Shown: positions 8,881-18,322 of the stretch, in pieces
Numbering within the stretch: the first letter of the stretch is position 1
How the letters are laid out: each line of letters starts with the position of its first letter
Assembly: GCF_006861795.1 (NCBI RefSeq)
Contig: NZ_VDGH01000001.1
Location: 376,117-440,116, forward strand
Length of the DNA: 64,000 bases
Source: Psychrobacillus lasiicapitis
GTDB taxonomy: Bacteria; Bacillota; Bacilli; Bacillales_A; Planococcaceae
Direction: 5' to 3'
Notes under the pieces: model-generated
The model's input: only the letters and a program-made list of their open reading frames with translations
The model's database searches: none
Told to the model about the DNA's origin: nothing
Position numbers and translations under genes: made by a program

Positions 8881-9292
8881 GTATAAGCCACTCATACACC
8901 CAATAAGCCATGTTTTGTTTCTACGGTACTCAAACGGTGCTTTACCTCGTACGATGTAGATGGCAATCATCTATCTACGAAAATTACTTCTCGTTCTTCT
9001 ATCCGTTCATTTCCTTCAAGAAAATTCCCCTACCATAATTTGGGTTTCTCACTCGTGGGGTTTACCTCGTTCCACCTGTAAAGTTTCCAATACAGCTTCG
9101 TCACTGTGGCACTTTCAGAGATTGTCAGCCATATCCTAAGACTTAGGCCTTCATCCCGCCGTCAGCTAAATTAGCTGCCTTAGTTTATTTTTTCACTAAG
9201 CACGAACACTACATTCATCTCAGAATTGTGTGAGCATGGACTTTCCTCTACAATTTCTAGTATTGCAGCGATTGCCCGGATATATAAGTGGT
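8881..9292 (-). ncRNA. rnpB: RNase P RNA, Bacillus type (class B)
   Basis: The catalytic RNA subunit of RNase P, which cleaves the 5' leader from pre-tRNAs. On the minus strand the universally conserved GAGGAAAGTCC follows GGGCAATCGCTGCA near the 5' end. GACGGCGGGATGAAGGCC, GAGTGAGAAACCC and ACAAAACATGGCTTA follow in the order found in B. subtilis. The ends can pair (GTATACCACT near 9292 with GTGGCTTATAC near 8881). The length of about 410 nt matches class B. It has its own promoter (9299-9327) and terminator (8844-8869), and lies immediately downstream of gpsB as in B. subtilis. Confidence 0.97.
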
Positions 9293-9298
9293 ATACCT

Positions 9299-9327
9299 AG
9301 TATATACGATGTGCTTGTTAGATTCAA
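9299..9327 (-). promoter_or_regulatory. Promoter of rnpB
   Basis: On the minus strand, TTGAAT (9322-9327) and TATACT (9299-9304) are spaced 17 nt apart. A start near 9292 matches the predicted 5' end of the RNA. Confidence 0.8.
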
Positions 9328-9346
9328 TCGATGTGAATAAATATAA

Positions 9347-9640
9347 TTATTCGTACAATTTACTGCCGAATACATGCTTTTCTAAATGAGAAAGTCTTTT
9401 TAATATATCAAAGTTCGTCGCTCCTGCTTGAGGCGCTGGCGCCGTTCTTTTAGGTGCTTCTGCAATTTCCTCTTTCAGTTGGTTAATCTCTGATTGTAGT
9501 TGGGCAATTTTCTTTTCAAATGCCTCATAATCTTGAATGATGTCGTCTAAGAAAATATCAACTTCTTCTTGGTTATAGCCTCTTAGGCCCGTTTTAAATT
9601 CTTTTTCAAGTATATCTGAAGTTTTTAATTTTGTTTCCAT
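9347..9640 (-). CDS. gpsB: Cell division protein GpsB
   Basis: A 97-residue DivIVA-family adaptor that shuttles PBP1 between side wall and septum and tunes peptidoglycan synthesis. The N-terminal membrane-proximal domain has the family signature [19 protein letters not shown] (residues 16-34). A coiled coil follows (about 38-62), then a Pro/Ala-rich linker and a short C-terminal helix ([17 protein letters not shown]) used for hexamerisation. Length and order match B. subtilis GpsB. It sits between mrfB and rnpB. Its partner PBP1 (ponA) is encoded 6 kb away in the window. Confidence 0.96.
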   Translation of the reverse strand: METKLKTSDILEKEFKTGLRGYNQEEVDIFLDDIIQDYEAFEKKIAQLQSEINQLKEEIAEAPKRTAPAPQAGATNFDILKRLSHLEKHVFGSKLYE

Positions 9641-9708
9641 ATGGTATCTTCCTTCCGTCTGTTCACTTAATCGTATTATAGCATAGTGATGTCGAATAAA
9701 GGAGCATT

Positions 9709-11004
9709 TTAAGACTGGAAAACTCGCTTTTTGTTAGGTTGTGCGCTTTCCCGGGAAATAGTTAATTTCCGAATTATTCTCGCTTCTCTCTTCTGTAAGT
9801 CCTCATGCAGGCGTAATTGCTGTTTTTCACTTCCCACATCTGGTGTTTTCGCTAGATAATCTGCGCATTCCCTCGTCATCTCTAATGCTTTCTCTAAATA
9901 TTTTAGCTGATGTTCGTAAAGTTTTGCTAGTTCCATATAAACTTCGATACGATATTTCCCAACTATTTCTGTTAAGGATGCGTGAAATGCTTTGAGACTT
10001 TCATCAAATAAATGCTTTCTTTTCAGGTGCAAGCCGATGTAATAATAGGCAATACTAACTTCATCATCTGCAAACTTTTCAATAACAAATTGGAACCAAT
10101 CCTGACTAGCATCTACCGATTTTAAATCACGAAACCATTTACCAATATTCGTATACGTGATAGAAGACTCTACTACTCTATCTTCTTTTAATAACTTCAC
10201 AGATAAAATATATAAAGTTACCAAAGATAAAATATCCCACTCATTATGCTTTAACACTTTCATTAAGTTTGCGGGATCCCCATGCTTCACCGCATCGAAA
10301 TAAATTATAGGTGCAAGATGACCAGGGATATCATTTTCCCTGACAAAGCCTAGCTTTTGTTCTTCTAACTGTTTTAACTTAAATCGCTCTAAATCACCTT
10401 TCCAAATTCTTTTAGAGGAGTGCATTAAATCAATGTGCTGATGTCCCTGTAGCGGGGGAATGGTATTTCGGTTCATCGTCCATCTGGAAACAAGTTGAGG
10501 GAAATCGAAACTTTTCCCATTGTATGTAATGATGGACTTCGACGTTTTCCAAAACTCAGAAGCCAATAAAAACGAAGCCTCTTGACCCGGTTCCGCTAGC
10601 ACATACTGCGTTAACAAAAAGCCATTTTCCACTTGCTTTAATAAACCATTTAAAAAAATGAGTACACCTGTCCCTTTCAATCCTGTTGTTTCTGTATCGT
10701 AAAAACAAAAAGGGGTACCAGGCGCTAGAGTAAGTGGATGATCAGGATACTTTTTCTGCATGAACGTTATGGCTTCATGCAAATGATGTAGCCCAATGTT
10801 TCCATGTATATGCGACTGTTCATAAAAAGTTTCTTTCACAAACAAAAAACCTTTATCATTTTGGATAAGTTTTAGTCCTGCTGATTTCCATTGTTCCGTA
10901 TAAAAAGGAAGTGTTGCTGTAGGCACTTCCTTTTTAGGGTCTTCATTTAATGGTTTCTTTTTTACAAGACCTTTCATTTGCATCAGTTTCTTTTCATACG
11001 ACAT
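9709..11004 (-). CDS. mrfB: Mitomycin repair exonuclease MrfB (YprB-like)
   Basis: A 431-residue protein with a DEDD-type RNase H-like exonuclease domain. The first catalytic motif is [11 protein letters not shown] (near 108), with GKSFDFPQL and HNEWDILSL supplying later acidic positions. The C-terminal part (about 280-430) is helical and TPR-like. In B. subtilis, MrfA and MrfB form a two-protein excision pathway for mitomycin C lesions independent of UvrABC. The gene overlaps the 3' end of mrfA by 11 nt, so the two are translated as a unit. Function is by homology and by the conserved pairing. Confidence 0.9.
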   Translation of the reverse strand: MSYEKKLMQMKGLVKKKPLNEDPKKEVPTATLPFYTEQWKSAGLKLIQNDKGFLFVKETFYEQSHIHGNIGLHHLHEAITFMQKKYPDHPLTLAPGTPFCFYDTETTGLKGTGVLIFLNGLLKQVENGFLLTQYVLAEPGQEASFLLASEFWKTSKSIITYNGKSFDFPQLVSRWTMNRNTIPPLQGHQHIDLMHSSKRIWKGDLERFKLKQLEEQKLGFVRENDIPGHLAPIIYFDAVKHGDPANLMKVLKHNEWDILSLVTLYILSVKLLKEDRVVESSITYTNIGKWFRDLKSVDASQDWFQFVIEKFADDEVSIAYYYIGLHLKRKHLFDESLKAFHASLTEIVGKYRIEVYMELAKLYEHQLKYLEKALEMTRECADYLAKTPDVGSEKQQLRLHEDLQKREARIIRKLTISRESAQPNKKRVFQS

Positions 11005-13273
11005 GCTCTTCCACCTGCAATAAATGAAATAATTTGATCACTTCTTTTTTTAAATTTAACTCAGCGTCCTGGGCACCAATGCATGCAGGGCACCCATTTG
11101 AACATGGGCAAGCCTCTACTTGCTCCGTCACTTTTGGAACTAAAGCATTCCATAAATCAAACATTCTTTCCGACAATCCTATTCCACCTGGATAGCTATC
11201 GTATATATAAAAAGTTGGTTTTTCTACATTGACAGATTTTACTTGTGGTACAACATGAATATCCTTTGCATCACAATGGATAAATAACGGAATAAATGCA
11301 TGCAGCGCATAAGCAACCCCAGTCATTGCATCCGATAATAGCATCTCTGTCCAATCACTTGGTTTATCAAAACTAAACCAGGTCGAAGATGTATGCAATT
11401 CAAGTGGAGGCAAATGAATTTGCCCAGAGCCGATATTGTCATGCGTATCAAACTTTATCTTTTTGAAAATCGTTGGCTGTGCCAAGACGATAATATCACC
11501 AAATCGCAAAGTTCCAATATTCGCTTCTCTTTCCTTATCTTCACTTAACACTTTTAACTCTACTGCAATATTGGCATCTGTGAAATAATCCACATCCACT
11601 TCTTTCACAAATGCTTTCTTTTCTTCCCAATCGAGTATTTCCACTTGAAACTGAGTCCCTTGATGCAAGTATATCGCTTCTTCATGGAGTAAAGTCATGG
11701 CACTATATAAATCCATTTCTCCGATTACTCTCGTTTTAGTTGGGATCGTTTGGTCTATAATAATAACGTTTTCCTGGGAAGCAGAACGCAAGCTAATATT
11801 ACTTGCGGGAAAGCTTTCCGACATCCAATGCCATTTATCTGATGTTCTCAATAAAACCCCTTCACTTTCTAAATAAGCGAGTAATTCTTGAATCGAAAAC
11901 TCTGCATAGGAATCTAGCGTTGTAAACGGAAGTTCAAATGCTGCACATTTCAAATGATCCATTAAAATAATCATATTATCAGGATGAATACGTACTTCTT
12001 CAGGAGACTGACCTAGAAAATATTCCGGGTTTTTCACCACATATTGATCGAGTGCAGTTGACTGAGCTACATATATAATGAGCGCCTCGTCCTGCCTTCT
12101 TCCTGCGCGTCCAGCTTGCTGCCAAGCACTCGCAATATTTCCCGGGTAACCTGTCATAATACATGCCTGCAGCTGGCCAATATCGACACCAAGTTCAAGG
12201 GCGTTTGTACTAACAACCGTACGAATAATGCCGTCTCGTAGCCCTTTCTCAATAGTCCTTCTCTCTGAAGGTAAGTAACCACCTCTATAGCCACGAATCG
12301 TTTGGTCATTTATCTTTTTGCTAACTAACGCTTGTAAATAAGTAACAAGCATTTCTACACGGACCCGACTTTTCGCGAATACAATAGTTTGAATACCATT
12401 TATATACAATTCCTGAGCGATATCTCGCACTTCTAAAATGGCGCTTCGCCGAACATTAAATACAGGATGAACTATTGGTGGATTGTAAAAGACAAAATGT
12501 TTTTTCCCAGATGGTGCTCCATTTTTATCAATTAATTCATGGGTTGTATTCGTTAAACTTTCGGCTAATTCTTTTGGATTTTTAATCGTTGCGGAAGTAC
12601 ATATAAATTGCGGATTGCTTCCGTAAAACGCACATATCCTTTTTAATCGTCGAATAACATGTGCCACATGACTTCCAAATACACCTTTATATGTATGAAT
12701 TTCATCAATCACAATATATTTTAGGTTTTCAAAAAGGGATACCCATTTTGTATGATGAGGTAATATCCCTGAATGGAGCATATCAGGATTAGTTAAAACA
12801 ATATGACCTGATTTACGTACTTTTTGTCGAATCCCAGGCTCCGTATCTCCATCATACGTAAAGCTTAATATTTCTTCCCCGCTTGCTTTAATAAGATCAT
12901 TTAAATCACTTTTCTGGTCTTGAGCTAATGCTTTTGTAGGAAATAAATAAATTGCGCGCGAGGTTGGGTCTTCTAATATCGATTGAAGAACCGGCAGATG
13001 GTAACAAAGCGACTTTCCGGAGGCGGTTGGGGTTATCGTTGTATAGGATTTCTTTTCTGTTGCCGCATCAAACGCTAGCCGTTGATGGAGATATAATTGT
13101 TCTACCCCGCGGCTCTTTAATGCTTTTTGAATGGATGGATGCATGTTTGCAGGAAAAGGCGCATATATTGCTTCTTTCTCTTCTGTTACATGAATATGCT
13201 CGATTCTAGAAAACCTATTGGCATCGACTTTCCAGTTATCTAGCAGTTCTTGTATGCTTTTATTCGCTAGCAT
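10994..13273 (-). CDS. mrfA: Mitomycin repair helicase MrfA (YprA-like, DUF1998)
   Basis: A 759-residue superfamily 2 helicase. It has Walker A TPTASGKSL (near 80), the DEIH box in VIDEIHTYKG (near 190), motif III CTSATI, and QQAGRAGRR of motif VI (near 390). The C-terminal DUF1998 zinc site has four cysteines in CPCSNGCPACIG near residue 732. This matches B. subtilis MrfA, the DNA translocase of the mitomycin repair pathway. The chosen ATG has GGGGG 6 nt upstream. An upstream frame to 13300 exists, but that ribosome binding site would fall inside it. The gene overlaps yppE by 14 nt and mrfB by 11 nt. Confidence 0.93.
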   Translation of the reverse strand: MLANKSIQELLDNWKVDANRFSRIEHIHVTEEKEAIYAPFPANMHPSIQKALKSRGVEQLYLHQRLAFDAATEKKSYTTITPTASGKSLCYHLPVLQSILEDPTSRAIYLFPTKALAQDQKSDLNDLIKASGEEILSFTYDGDTEPGIRQKVRKSGHIVLTNPDMLHSGILPHHTKWVSLFENLKYIVIDEIHTYKGVFGSHVAHVIRRLKRICAFYGSNPQFICTSATIKNPKELAESLTNTTHELIDKNGAPSGKKHFVFYNPPIVHPVFNVRRSAILEVRDIAQELYINGIQTIVFAKSRVRVEMLVTYLQALVSKKINDQTIRGYRGGYLPSERRTIEKGLRDGIIRTVVSTNALELGVDIGQLQACIMTGYPGNIASAWQQAGRAGRRQDEALIIYVAQSTALDQYVVKNPEYFLGQSPEEVRIHPDNMIILMDHLKCAAFELPFTTLDSYAEFSIQELLAYLESEGVLLRTSDKWHWMSESFPASNISLRSASQENVIIIDQTIPTKTRVIGEMDLYSAMTLLHEEAIYLHQGTQFQVEILDWEEKKAFVKEVDVDYFTDANIAVELKVLSEDKEREANIGTLRFGDIIVLAQPTIFKKIKFDTHDNIGSGQIHLPPLELHTSSTWFSFDKPSDWTEMLLSDAMTGVAYALHAFIPLFIHCDAKDIHVVPQVKSVNVEKPTFYIYDSYPGGIGLSERMFDLWNALVPKVTEQVEACPCSNGCPACIGAQDAELNLKKEVIKLFHLLQVEEHVV

Positions 13274-13634
13274 GCTCATCCCCCACTTCCTTGATCGCAT
13301 GAATAATTGTTTCTAATGTATATTTGGATGAATGAATCGATTTTAAAAATCGTTTCTTACTTGTCCCTTTATAATACGATTGAACGATGAATTGCTTCAT
13401 GGATTCGAGTAAAGAGTCAATTTGACTTGGATGTACATATTTTGGACGCTTCACTTGAATCCATGTTCGAACGAGTTTTTCCCATTCGAGCAATAATTCA
13501 TCTAGTTTATAGGCATGTGGTTTTACATCCTTAAAAAAATCTGGTTCTTTATCTTCTTCTCTATAAAATTGAAAACGCAATATGCTTTCATCACATTCTT
13601 TTAGTAATTGTTCAGTTAAACGCAATAACGACAT
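13260..13634 (-). CDS. yppE: DUF1798 family protein (YppE-like)
   Basis: A 124-residue helical cytosolic protein of the YppE family, of unknown function. No catalytic motif is visible. The sequence is rich in charged and aromatic residues (FQFYREEDKEPDFF, YKGTSKKRF), as in its Bacillus relatives. The start at 13634 is preferred because GCGGGGG lies 7 nt upstream; the longer frame to 13649 would contain that site. It is the upstream partner of mrfA and overlaps it. In B. subtilis yppE lies next to recU-ponA; here it is also close to recU but in the mrf transcript. Confidence 0.8.
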   Translation of the reverse strand: MSLLRLTEQLLKECDESILRFQFYREEDKEPDFFKDVKPHAYKLDELLLEWEKLVRTWIQVKRPKYVHPSQIDSLLESMKQFIVQSYYKGTSKKRFLKSIHSSKYTLETIIHAIKEVGDEHASE

Positions 13635-13709
13635 TATAATCCCCCGCATTCTAGTAATAGTGTACCAAATTATAGCTCATATTACTAGTTGCAAACGAAC
13701 GTACATTCC

Positions 13710-13865
13710 TTATAATTGGTTCTCGATTTTCTCTAATTTCCCAAGCAATCGAAAGGATGATTTACTAAAGTCTTTTTCAAACTGATCTTGTTCATCACTT
13801 AGCCGATCTTCAAGTAAAAATTCTAATAGCTCCAATTGGTCAATAATACGTTCGATTTTGTTCAT
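13710..13865 (-). CDS. Small protein of unknown function, 51 residues
   Basis: A short gene reading MNKIERIIDQLELLEFLLED at its start. It has an excellent ribosome binding site (GGGAGG, 8 nt before ATG). The product is acidic, fully helical in appearance and without cysteines or membrane segments; it is probably a small coiled-coil or adaptor protein. The position upstream of yppE resembles that of the small yppF-type genes of Bacillus, but I cannot confirm homology. It ends 75 nt before the yppE start, so the two could share a transcript with mrfAB. Confidence 0.65.
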   Translation of the reverse strand: MNKIERIIDQLELLEFLLEDRLSDEQDQFEKDFSKSSFRLLGKLEKIENQL

Positions 13866-14055
13866 GTTTATTACCTCCCTTTTTAGAGTATGTTCCTTCT
13901 TTTTTTAGAAATCCCTTCCCACTCGACAAACGTTCTTTCCAATGGACAAAACTAGTAAAATGTCGACAAGTTCTAGCAGAATCATAGCTTTACTTTGTGA
14001 GTTAGTACTTTGTAGGGTAGCCACTAGACCTGATCCGAGCTATTTAGAAGTATTA

Positions 14056-14130
14056 GTTGCTCTCATCTCGGTTTAGTTGCTTTCTGAGCTTTGGACGATT
14101 GGTTAGTTGCCCTAAGCCATTTACTGAATA
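14056..14130. repeat. 21-bp-period AGCAAC array, copy 1 (complement strand)
   Basis: GTTGC cores at 14056, 14076 and 14106 lie in the divergent region between the small gene and recU. The right end (TTGCCCTAAGCCATTTACTG) matches the head element of the other copies. It is the most degenerate copy, with spacings of 20 and 30 nt. The rest of the 13866-14421 gap shows no gene; a possible operator lies at 14376-14395. Confidence 0.55.
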
Positions 14131-14375
14131 AAAACAAGGGATAAACACGTATAAAATTTTGATAAAGTGAGGCGATACTGAGTAAATTAGCAATTTCTTT
14201 TATTCCGTAGCAGATGGTTCTCTTAGCGAAAATCCTGTCAGATACCTTTTTGCATACTATTTCTACAGTACCCAGAAAAACTTAGAATACACTGTGAAAC
14301 TAAATAGAATCGACTGGCGTCTAATTATCTTGTGTTGGTCAACATCCTCTTCATTTGGCGATTAAGAGTGGAGTC

Positions 14376-14395
14376 TTATCACCTAGAAGTGATAA
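14376..14395. promoter_or_regulatory. Inverted repeat upstream of recU
   Basis: TTATCAC and GTGATAA, separated by 6 nt, lie about 27 nt before the recU start and close to a plausible TAGTAT -10 box. Its placement suggests an operator or a 5' hairpin for recU-ponA. The binding factor is unknown. Confidence 0.4.
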
Positions 14396-14421
14396 ACTAA
14401 TAGTATAGAGAGGTGAATATC

Positions 14422-15021
14422 TTGGCTATTCGTTATCCAAACGGGAAACTATACACGCCCAAAAAGGAAACTGAGACTAAAAAAAGAAAAGATTATTCCT
14501 TTAGTAATAGGGGTAAAACATTAGAAGATGAAATCAGCGATGCAAATGAATACTATCTCGTTCATGAAATCGCAGTCATTTATAAAAAACCAATACCGAT
14601 ACAAGTCGTGAAAGTCGATTATCCAAGCAGAAGTAGCGCCGTTATTAAAGAAGCCTACTATCGAACTCCATCTACAACCGATTTTAATGGTGTTTTTGAA
14701 GGGAAATATATTGACTTTGAAGCAAAAGAAACGGAAAATAGAACAGCGTTTCCTTTAAAAAACGTCCATCTTCATCAAGTCGAACATATGAGTAAAGTAG
14801 TGAAGCAGCAGGGTATCAGTTTTTTACTCGTGCGTTTTTCTGCAGTTGACCGTTATTTTTATTTACCTTTTGACCAATTAAAGGAATATTGGGATAGAAT
14901 GCTAGCAGGAGGTAGAAAGTCTATTGCTTTAGCGGAATTCGAGGAACACGCAATAGAAATAATACCCAAATATGCACCTAGGATTGATTATTTAAAAATA
15001 GTTAATGACTTACATGCATAA
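14422..15021 (+). CDS. recU: Holliday junction resolvase RecU
   Basis: A 199-residue homodimeric nuclease that resolves Holliday junctions during recombinational repair and chromosome segregation. The family core is clear: YSFSNRGKTLEDEI near the N terminus, TDFNGVFEGKYIDFEAKET with the catalytic Asp/Glu/Lys residues (about 90-108), and the C-terminal YAPRIDYL. I take the TTG at 14422 (MAIRYPNGK) because AGAGAGG is 7-8 nt upstream; the in-frame GTG nine bases earlier overlaps that site. The gene precedes ponA by 21 nt, the standard recU-ponA pair of Bacillales. Confidence 0.95.
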   Translation: MAIRYPNGKLYTPKKETETKKRKDYSFSNRGKTLEDEISDANEYYLVHEIAVIYKKPIPIQVVKVDYPSRSSAVIKEAYYRTPSTTDFNGVFEGKYIDFEAKETENRTAFPLKNVHLHQVEHMSKVVKQQGISFLLVRFSAVDRYFYLPFDQLKEYWDRMLAGGRKSIALAEFEEHAIEIIPKYAPRIDYLKIVNDLHA

Positions 15022-15042
15022 AGTGAAAGTGAGGAGAAGTTT

Positions 15043-17745
15043 ATGAGTGAGCAAAGACAAACTCGTGAACAAAGAAGAAAGCAATTACAACAAAAGAAGA
15101 AAAAAACGTCAAATATACCAGCTAAGCTCTGGATTAAACGAATATTATTAGCAATAGTTGCAGTTGGTATCGTAGGTCTTATTGCAGGAGGGTCACTTTT
15201 TGCTTATTACGCGAGCTCAGCTCCTAAATTAGATGAAAGTTCATTAAAAGATCCAATTAGTCCTAAACTGTTAGATGCCAACGGAGAACTATTTGCCACA
15301 CTTGGCGCAGAAAATAGAGAATATGTACCTTTCGATGAAATACCTCAACAAATGCATGATGCAATTATCGCTACCGAGGATTCACGTTTTTACGAACATT
15401 TTGGGGTGGATTTTTTACGATTAGGTAAAGCCGTACTTGCCAATCTCACCCATGGTTTTGGTGAACAAGGAGCTAGTACTATTACGCAACAAGTAATTAA
15501 AAACTCTTTTTTAACAAATGAAAAAACGTTAAAACGTAAAGCACAAGAAGCATATTTATCAGTTCAATTAGAACGAAAATATGAAAAAGAAGAAATTTTT
15601 GAAATGTATTTCAATAAAGTGCTCATGTCCGGAAGAGTTTACGGATATGGAACGGCTGCCAAGTATTTTTATGGTAAAGAGCTTAAAGATTTAACATTAG
15701 ATCAGTACGCAGTTTTAGCTGGTATATCGCAACGACCAAATGCATATAATCCGTTTAAAAATCCTGACCTTGCTGAAAAACGTAGAAATACAGTGCTACA
15801 TTTAATGAATCTACATGGCAAAATAACAGATGAAGAAATGAAAGCTGCACAGGCAATTCCAATAGGGGATTCTTTACTTCCTGAGGAAGAACGTGTAGCA
15901 AAACAAAACACAAAATATGATGCATTTATTGATGTCGTTTTGGATGAGTTAGAAAAACATGGTGACGGTGATACCATTTCAGAAGGAATTACTATTCATA
16001 CAACACTTCAACCAAATGCTCAAAAACAAGTGGAAGACACATTAAATTCAGATATGTTCCCTACAGAAGATATTCAATCAGCTGTGGCGGTTATTGATAC
16101 GAAAACAGGTGCAATTGCTGCAGTTGGCGGTGGCCGTAATTACGGGGTAGAACGTGGCTATAACTACGCATATGATATGAAAGTTAGATCTCCAGGTTCA
16201 ACTATTAAGCCGTTGCTCGATTATGGTCCAGCTGTTGAATTTTTAAATTGGTCTACCGGTCAAACGATTGTAGATGAACCAATGAAGTATACAGGTACTG
16301 AACAAAATATACGTAACTTTGATGGGAAATATAAAGGTGCTATGACTATGCGTGAAGCACTTTATAACTCTAGAAATGTTCCTGCCGTGAAGACTTTAAA
16401 AGAAGTTGGCACGAAAAACGCGAAAGAGTTTATAAATCGTTTTGGAATCGATTTAGGAGAAGTGCATGAAAGTTCTGCAATCGGTGGCATTGATAAACCG
16501 ATGTCCCCTGTTCAAATGGCTGGTGCATACGCAGCATTCGGAAACGGCGGTGTGCATACAGAACCTTATGCGATCAACAAAATTGTCTATCGAGACGGAA
16601 AGACTGAAAAAGATTACCGTCCTGAATCAAATGCGGTTATGAAAGATTCTACTGCATATATCGTAACAGACGTTTTACGTGATGTATTAACAAAAGGAAC
16701 AGCTAAAACTGCTGCAATAAGTGGTTTAGATATTGCCGGCAAGTCAGGTACTTCTAATTATGACTCTAACCAAATGAAGGAATGGGATTTACCAAGCAGT
16801 GCATTTCCAGATGTTTGGTTCGCTGGATATACAACCAACTACTCGATTGCAGTATGGTCTGGTTATCCAGAAATGAAAACACCAATGACAACGAATGAAG
16901 AACGTTATTTGCCACAAAAGATTTTCAAGAAAGTAATGGCGAATATTTCAGAAGACAAGACTACAGAGAAATTTAGCAAGCCAAATTCGGTTGTCGAAGC
17001 GACAATCGAAAAAGGTACGAATCCACTTCAATTAGCAAGTGAATATACGCCAGATGAGTTAAAAAGAACTGAGTTATTTGTAAAAGGTACAGAACCAACA
17101 ACAGTGTCCGAGGAATTTGAACAATTAGAGCTAAATGCTCCAACCAATTTATCCGTTGATTTAGACGAAACTGCATTAACCGCAACATTAATGTGGGACT
17201 ACGAACAGCCGGAAGATGCTGAACAAGAAGTACAATTTGAAGTATCCGTAGCAGTTGATAACGGACCTTCAGAAATTTTACAAACAACTAATCAGACAGG
17301 GTTAATTGTACAAAGTCTCGTCCCAGGAAGTACGTATGTATTCTCTGTAACAGCAGTTTCTGGTGAAGTAAGAAGTGACCCCGCTTCCGTATCACTTACA
17401 TTAGAAGGATATGAAGAGGAGAACATGGAAGAAGAACCTCCTGCTGAAACCGATGAAGATGAAAATTCCGGCGATTGGAATAACAACGGAAACGGGAATA
17501 ACAACGGCAATGGTAATAATAACGGCGGCAACTGGAACAATAATGGAAATAACAATAACAATGGCAATTGGAACAATAATGGTAACAATAATAACAATGG
17601 TAATAATAATGGAAGTGGCAACAATGGTGGCAATGAAAGCAATGACACTTCCGATGGAGAAGCAAATCCTGATGACTATACGAATCCGGATGGTACGGAT
17701 GGAACTAATGGCAGCGGAGAAGAAAATTCTGGCACCACTCCATAA
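15043..17745 (+). CDS. ponA: Class A penicillin-binding protein 1 (PBP1A/1B)
   Basis: A bifunctional peptidoglycan synthase of 900 residues. It has a Lys-rich cytoplasmic N terminus and a single membrane anchor (about 33-56). The glycosyltransferase domain has EDSRFYEHFGVD and GASTITQQVIKN, and the transpeptidase domain has SPGSTIKP (SxxK), SRN (SxN) and KSGTSN (KTG box). A fibronectin type III-like domain follows (about 700-790). The last 100 residues are an Asn/Gly-rich tail built from WNNNGN units. GpsB, its usual partner, is encoded nearby. Transcription ends at the 17751-17784 hairpin. The low-complexity tail may span the wall; that is inference. Confidence 0.97.
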   Translation: MSEQRQTREQRRKQLQQKKKKTSNIPAKLWIKRILLAIVAVGIVGLIAGGSLFAYYASSAPKLDESSLKDPISPKLLDANGELFATLGAENREYVPFDEIPQQMHDAIIATEDSRFYEHFGVDFLRLGKAVLANLTHGFGEQGASTITQQVIKNSFLTNEKTLKRKAQEAYLSVQLERKYEKEEIFEMYFNKVLMSGRVYGYGTAAKYFYGKELKDLTLDQYAVLAGISQRPNAYNPFKNPDLAEKRRNTVLHLMNLHGKITDEEMKAAQAIPIGDSLLPEEERVAKQNTKYDAFIDVVLDELEKHGDGDTISEGITIHTTLQPNAQKQVEDTLNSDMFPTEDIQSAVAVIDTKTGAIAAVGGGRNYGVERGYNYAYDMKVRSPGSTIKPLLDYGPAVEFLNWSTGQTIVDEPMKYTGTEQNIRNFDGKYKGAMTMREALYNSRNVPAVKTLKEVGTKNAKEFINRFGIDLGEVHESSAIGGIDKPMSPVQMAGAYAAFGNGGVHTEPYAINKIVYRDGKTEKDYRPESNAVMKDSTAYIVTDVLRDVLTKGTAKTAAISGLDIAGKSGTSNYDSNQMKEWDLPSSAFPDVWFAGYTTNYSIAVWSGYPEMKTPMTTNEERYLPQKIFKKVMANISEDKTTEKFSKPNSVVEATIEKGTNPLQLASEYTPDELKRTELFVKGTEPTTVSEEFEQLELNAPTNLSVDLDETALTATLMWDYEQPEDAEQEVQFEVSVAVDNGPSEILQTTNQTGLIVQSLVPGSTYVFSVTAVSGEVRSDPASVSLTLEGYEEENMEEEPPAETDEDENSGDWNNNGNGNNNGNGNNNGGNWNNNGNNNNNGNWNNNGNNNNNGNNNGSGNNGGNESNDTSDGEANPDDYTNPDGTDGTNGSGEENSGTTP

Positions 17746-17750
17746 TATTG

Positions 17751-17784
17751 AAAAAGAGCAATCCAGCGCTGGATTGCTCTTTTT
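17751..17784 (+). terminator. Terminator of recU-ponA
   Basis: Perfect 17-bp inverted repeat centred on CCAGCGCTGG, ending in a run of six T. It starts 6 nt after the ponA stop. Confidence 0.95.
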
Positions 17785-17821
17785 TGGTCGCTTTGATATA
17801 CCTACCTAGATATAGTGGCTG

Positions 17822-17930
17822 GTTGCTCTCCTAAAGCATTTGGTTGCTTGCATGGATGAAATGGTTGCTTTCGCGAAGAGTTTGATTGCTCTCATCGCTA
17901 TATTGGTTGCTCTATGCCAGATATTTACTT
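17822..17930. repeat. 21-bp-period AGCAACCA array, copy 2 (complement strand)
   Basis: GGTTGCT-type cores start at 17822, 17843, 17864, 17885 and 17906, an exact 21-nt period over five units. The sequence between cores is not conserved. The right end resembles the head element of other copies. The array lies in the convergent gap between the ponA and ypoC terminators, which holds no gene. Confidence 0.85.
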
Positions 17931-18017
17931 TTCCACTCGTTATTTTTATTTTTTTTGGAATTGGTACTCAAATATAGATATTGATTTCAGCTTGATCCTT
18001 GTTAGCTTTATCCACAA

Positions 18018-18048
18018 AAAAAGAATGAGCCATGTGCTCATTCTTTTT
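18018..18048 (-). terminator. Terminator of the dinG-ypoC operon
   Basis: 13-bp inverted repeat AAAAAGAATGAGC / GCTCATTCTTTTT with a 5-nt loop. It overlaps the last codons of ypoC. Confidence 0.9.
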
Positions 18049-18322
18049 TCTGTGCTCGTAGGCGTGCAATTTTTTTCTTCGTTTCTTTAAATAGCTCGTC
18101 CAATTGTTTGAAGGCGGTATAATTATGTTTATTGTTACGAATAAAAGTAAAGCGCTCTGCAAAATTAATAGGAGCTGCTTGCCCTTCTTGTTCTACAATT
18201 GCTTCTAGGAGCTGTATACCTTGCTCCATTAGTTCCAATCTAGCAGTATCTTTTTCTTTAAAAAGTACTACTAACTGAATTTGCAAATCATTCCACTTAT
18301 CGAATGCATTATGCAGTAACAA
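18038..18322 (-). CDS. ypoC: YpoC-like protein of unknown function
   Basis: A 94-residue helical, charged protein in the position of B. subtilis ypoC, directly after nth. It starts at TTG behind AAGGATG, and its start lies inside the nth 3' end (14-nt overlap). No enzymatic motif is visible; INFAERFTFIRNNKHNYTAFKQL is its most conserved-looking stretch. Its last codons (RAQKKE) lie in the terminator hairpin. Function is unknown. Assignment rests mainly on gene order. Confidence 0.75.
   Translation of the reverse strand: MLLHNAFDKWNDLQIQLVVLFKEKDTARLELMEQGIQLLEAIVEQEGQAAPINFAERFTFIRNNKHNYTAFKQLDELFKETKKKIARLRAQKKE

Noticed and set aside
17292-17665. Antisense Leu- and His/Cys-rich open frames over the end of ponA
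   Set aside because: They are by-products of the Asn/Gly codon repeat on the other strand.
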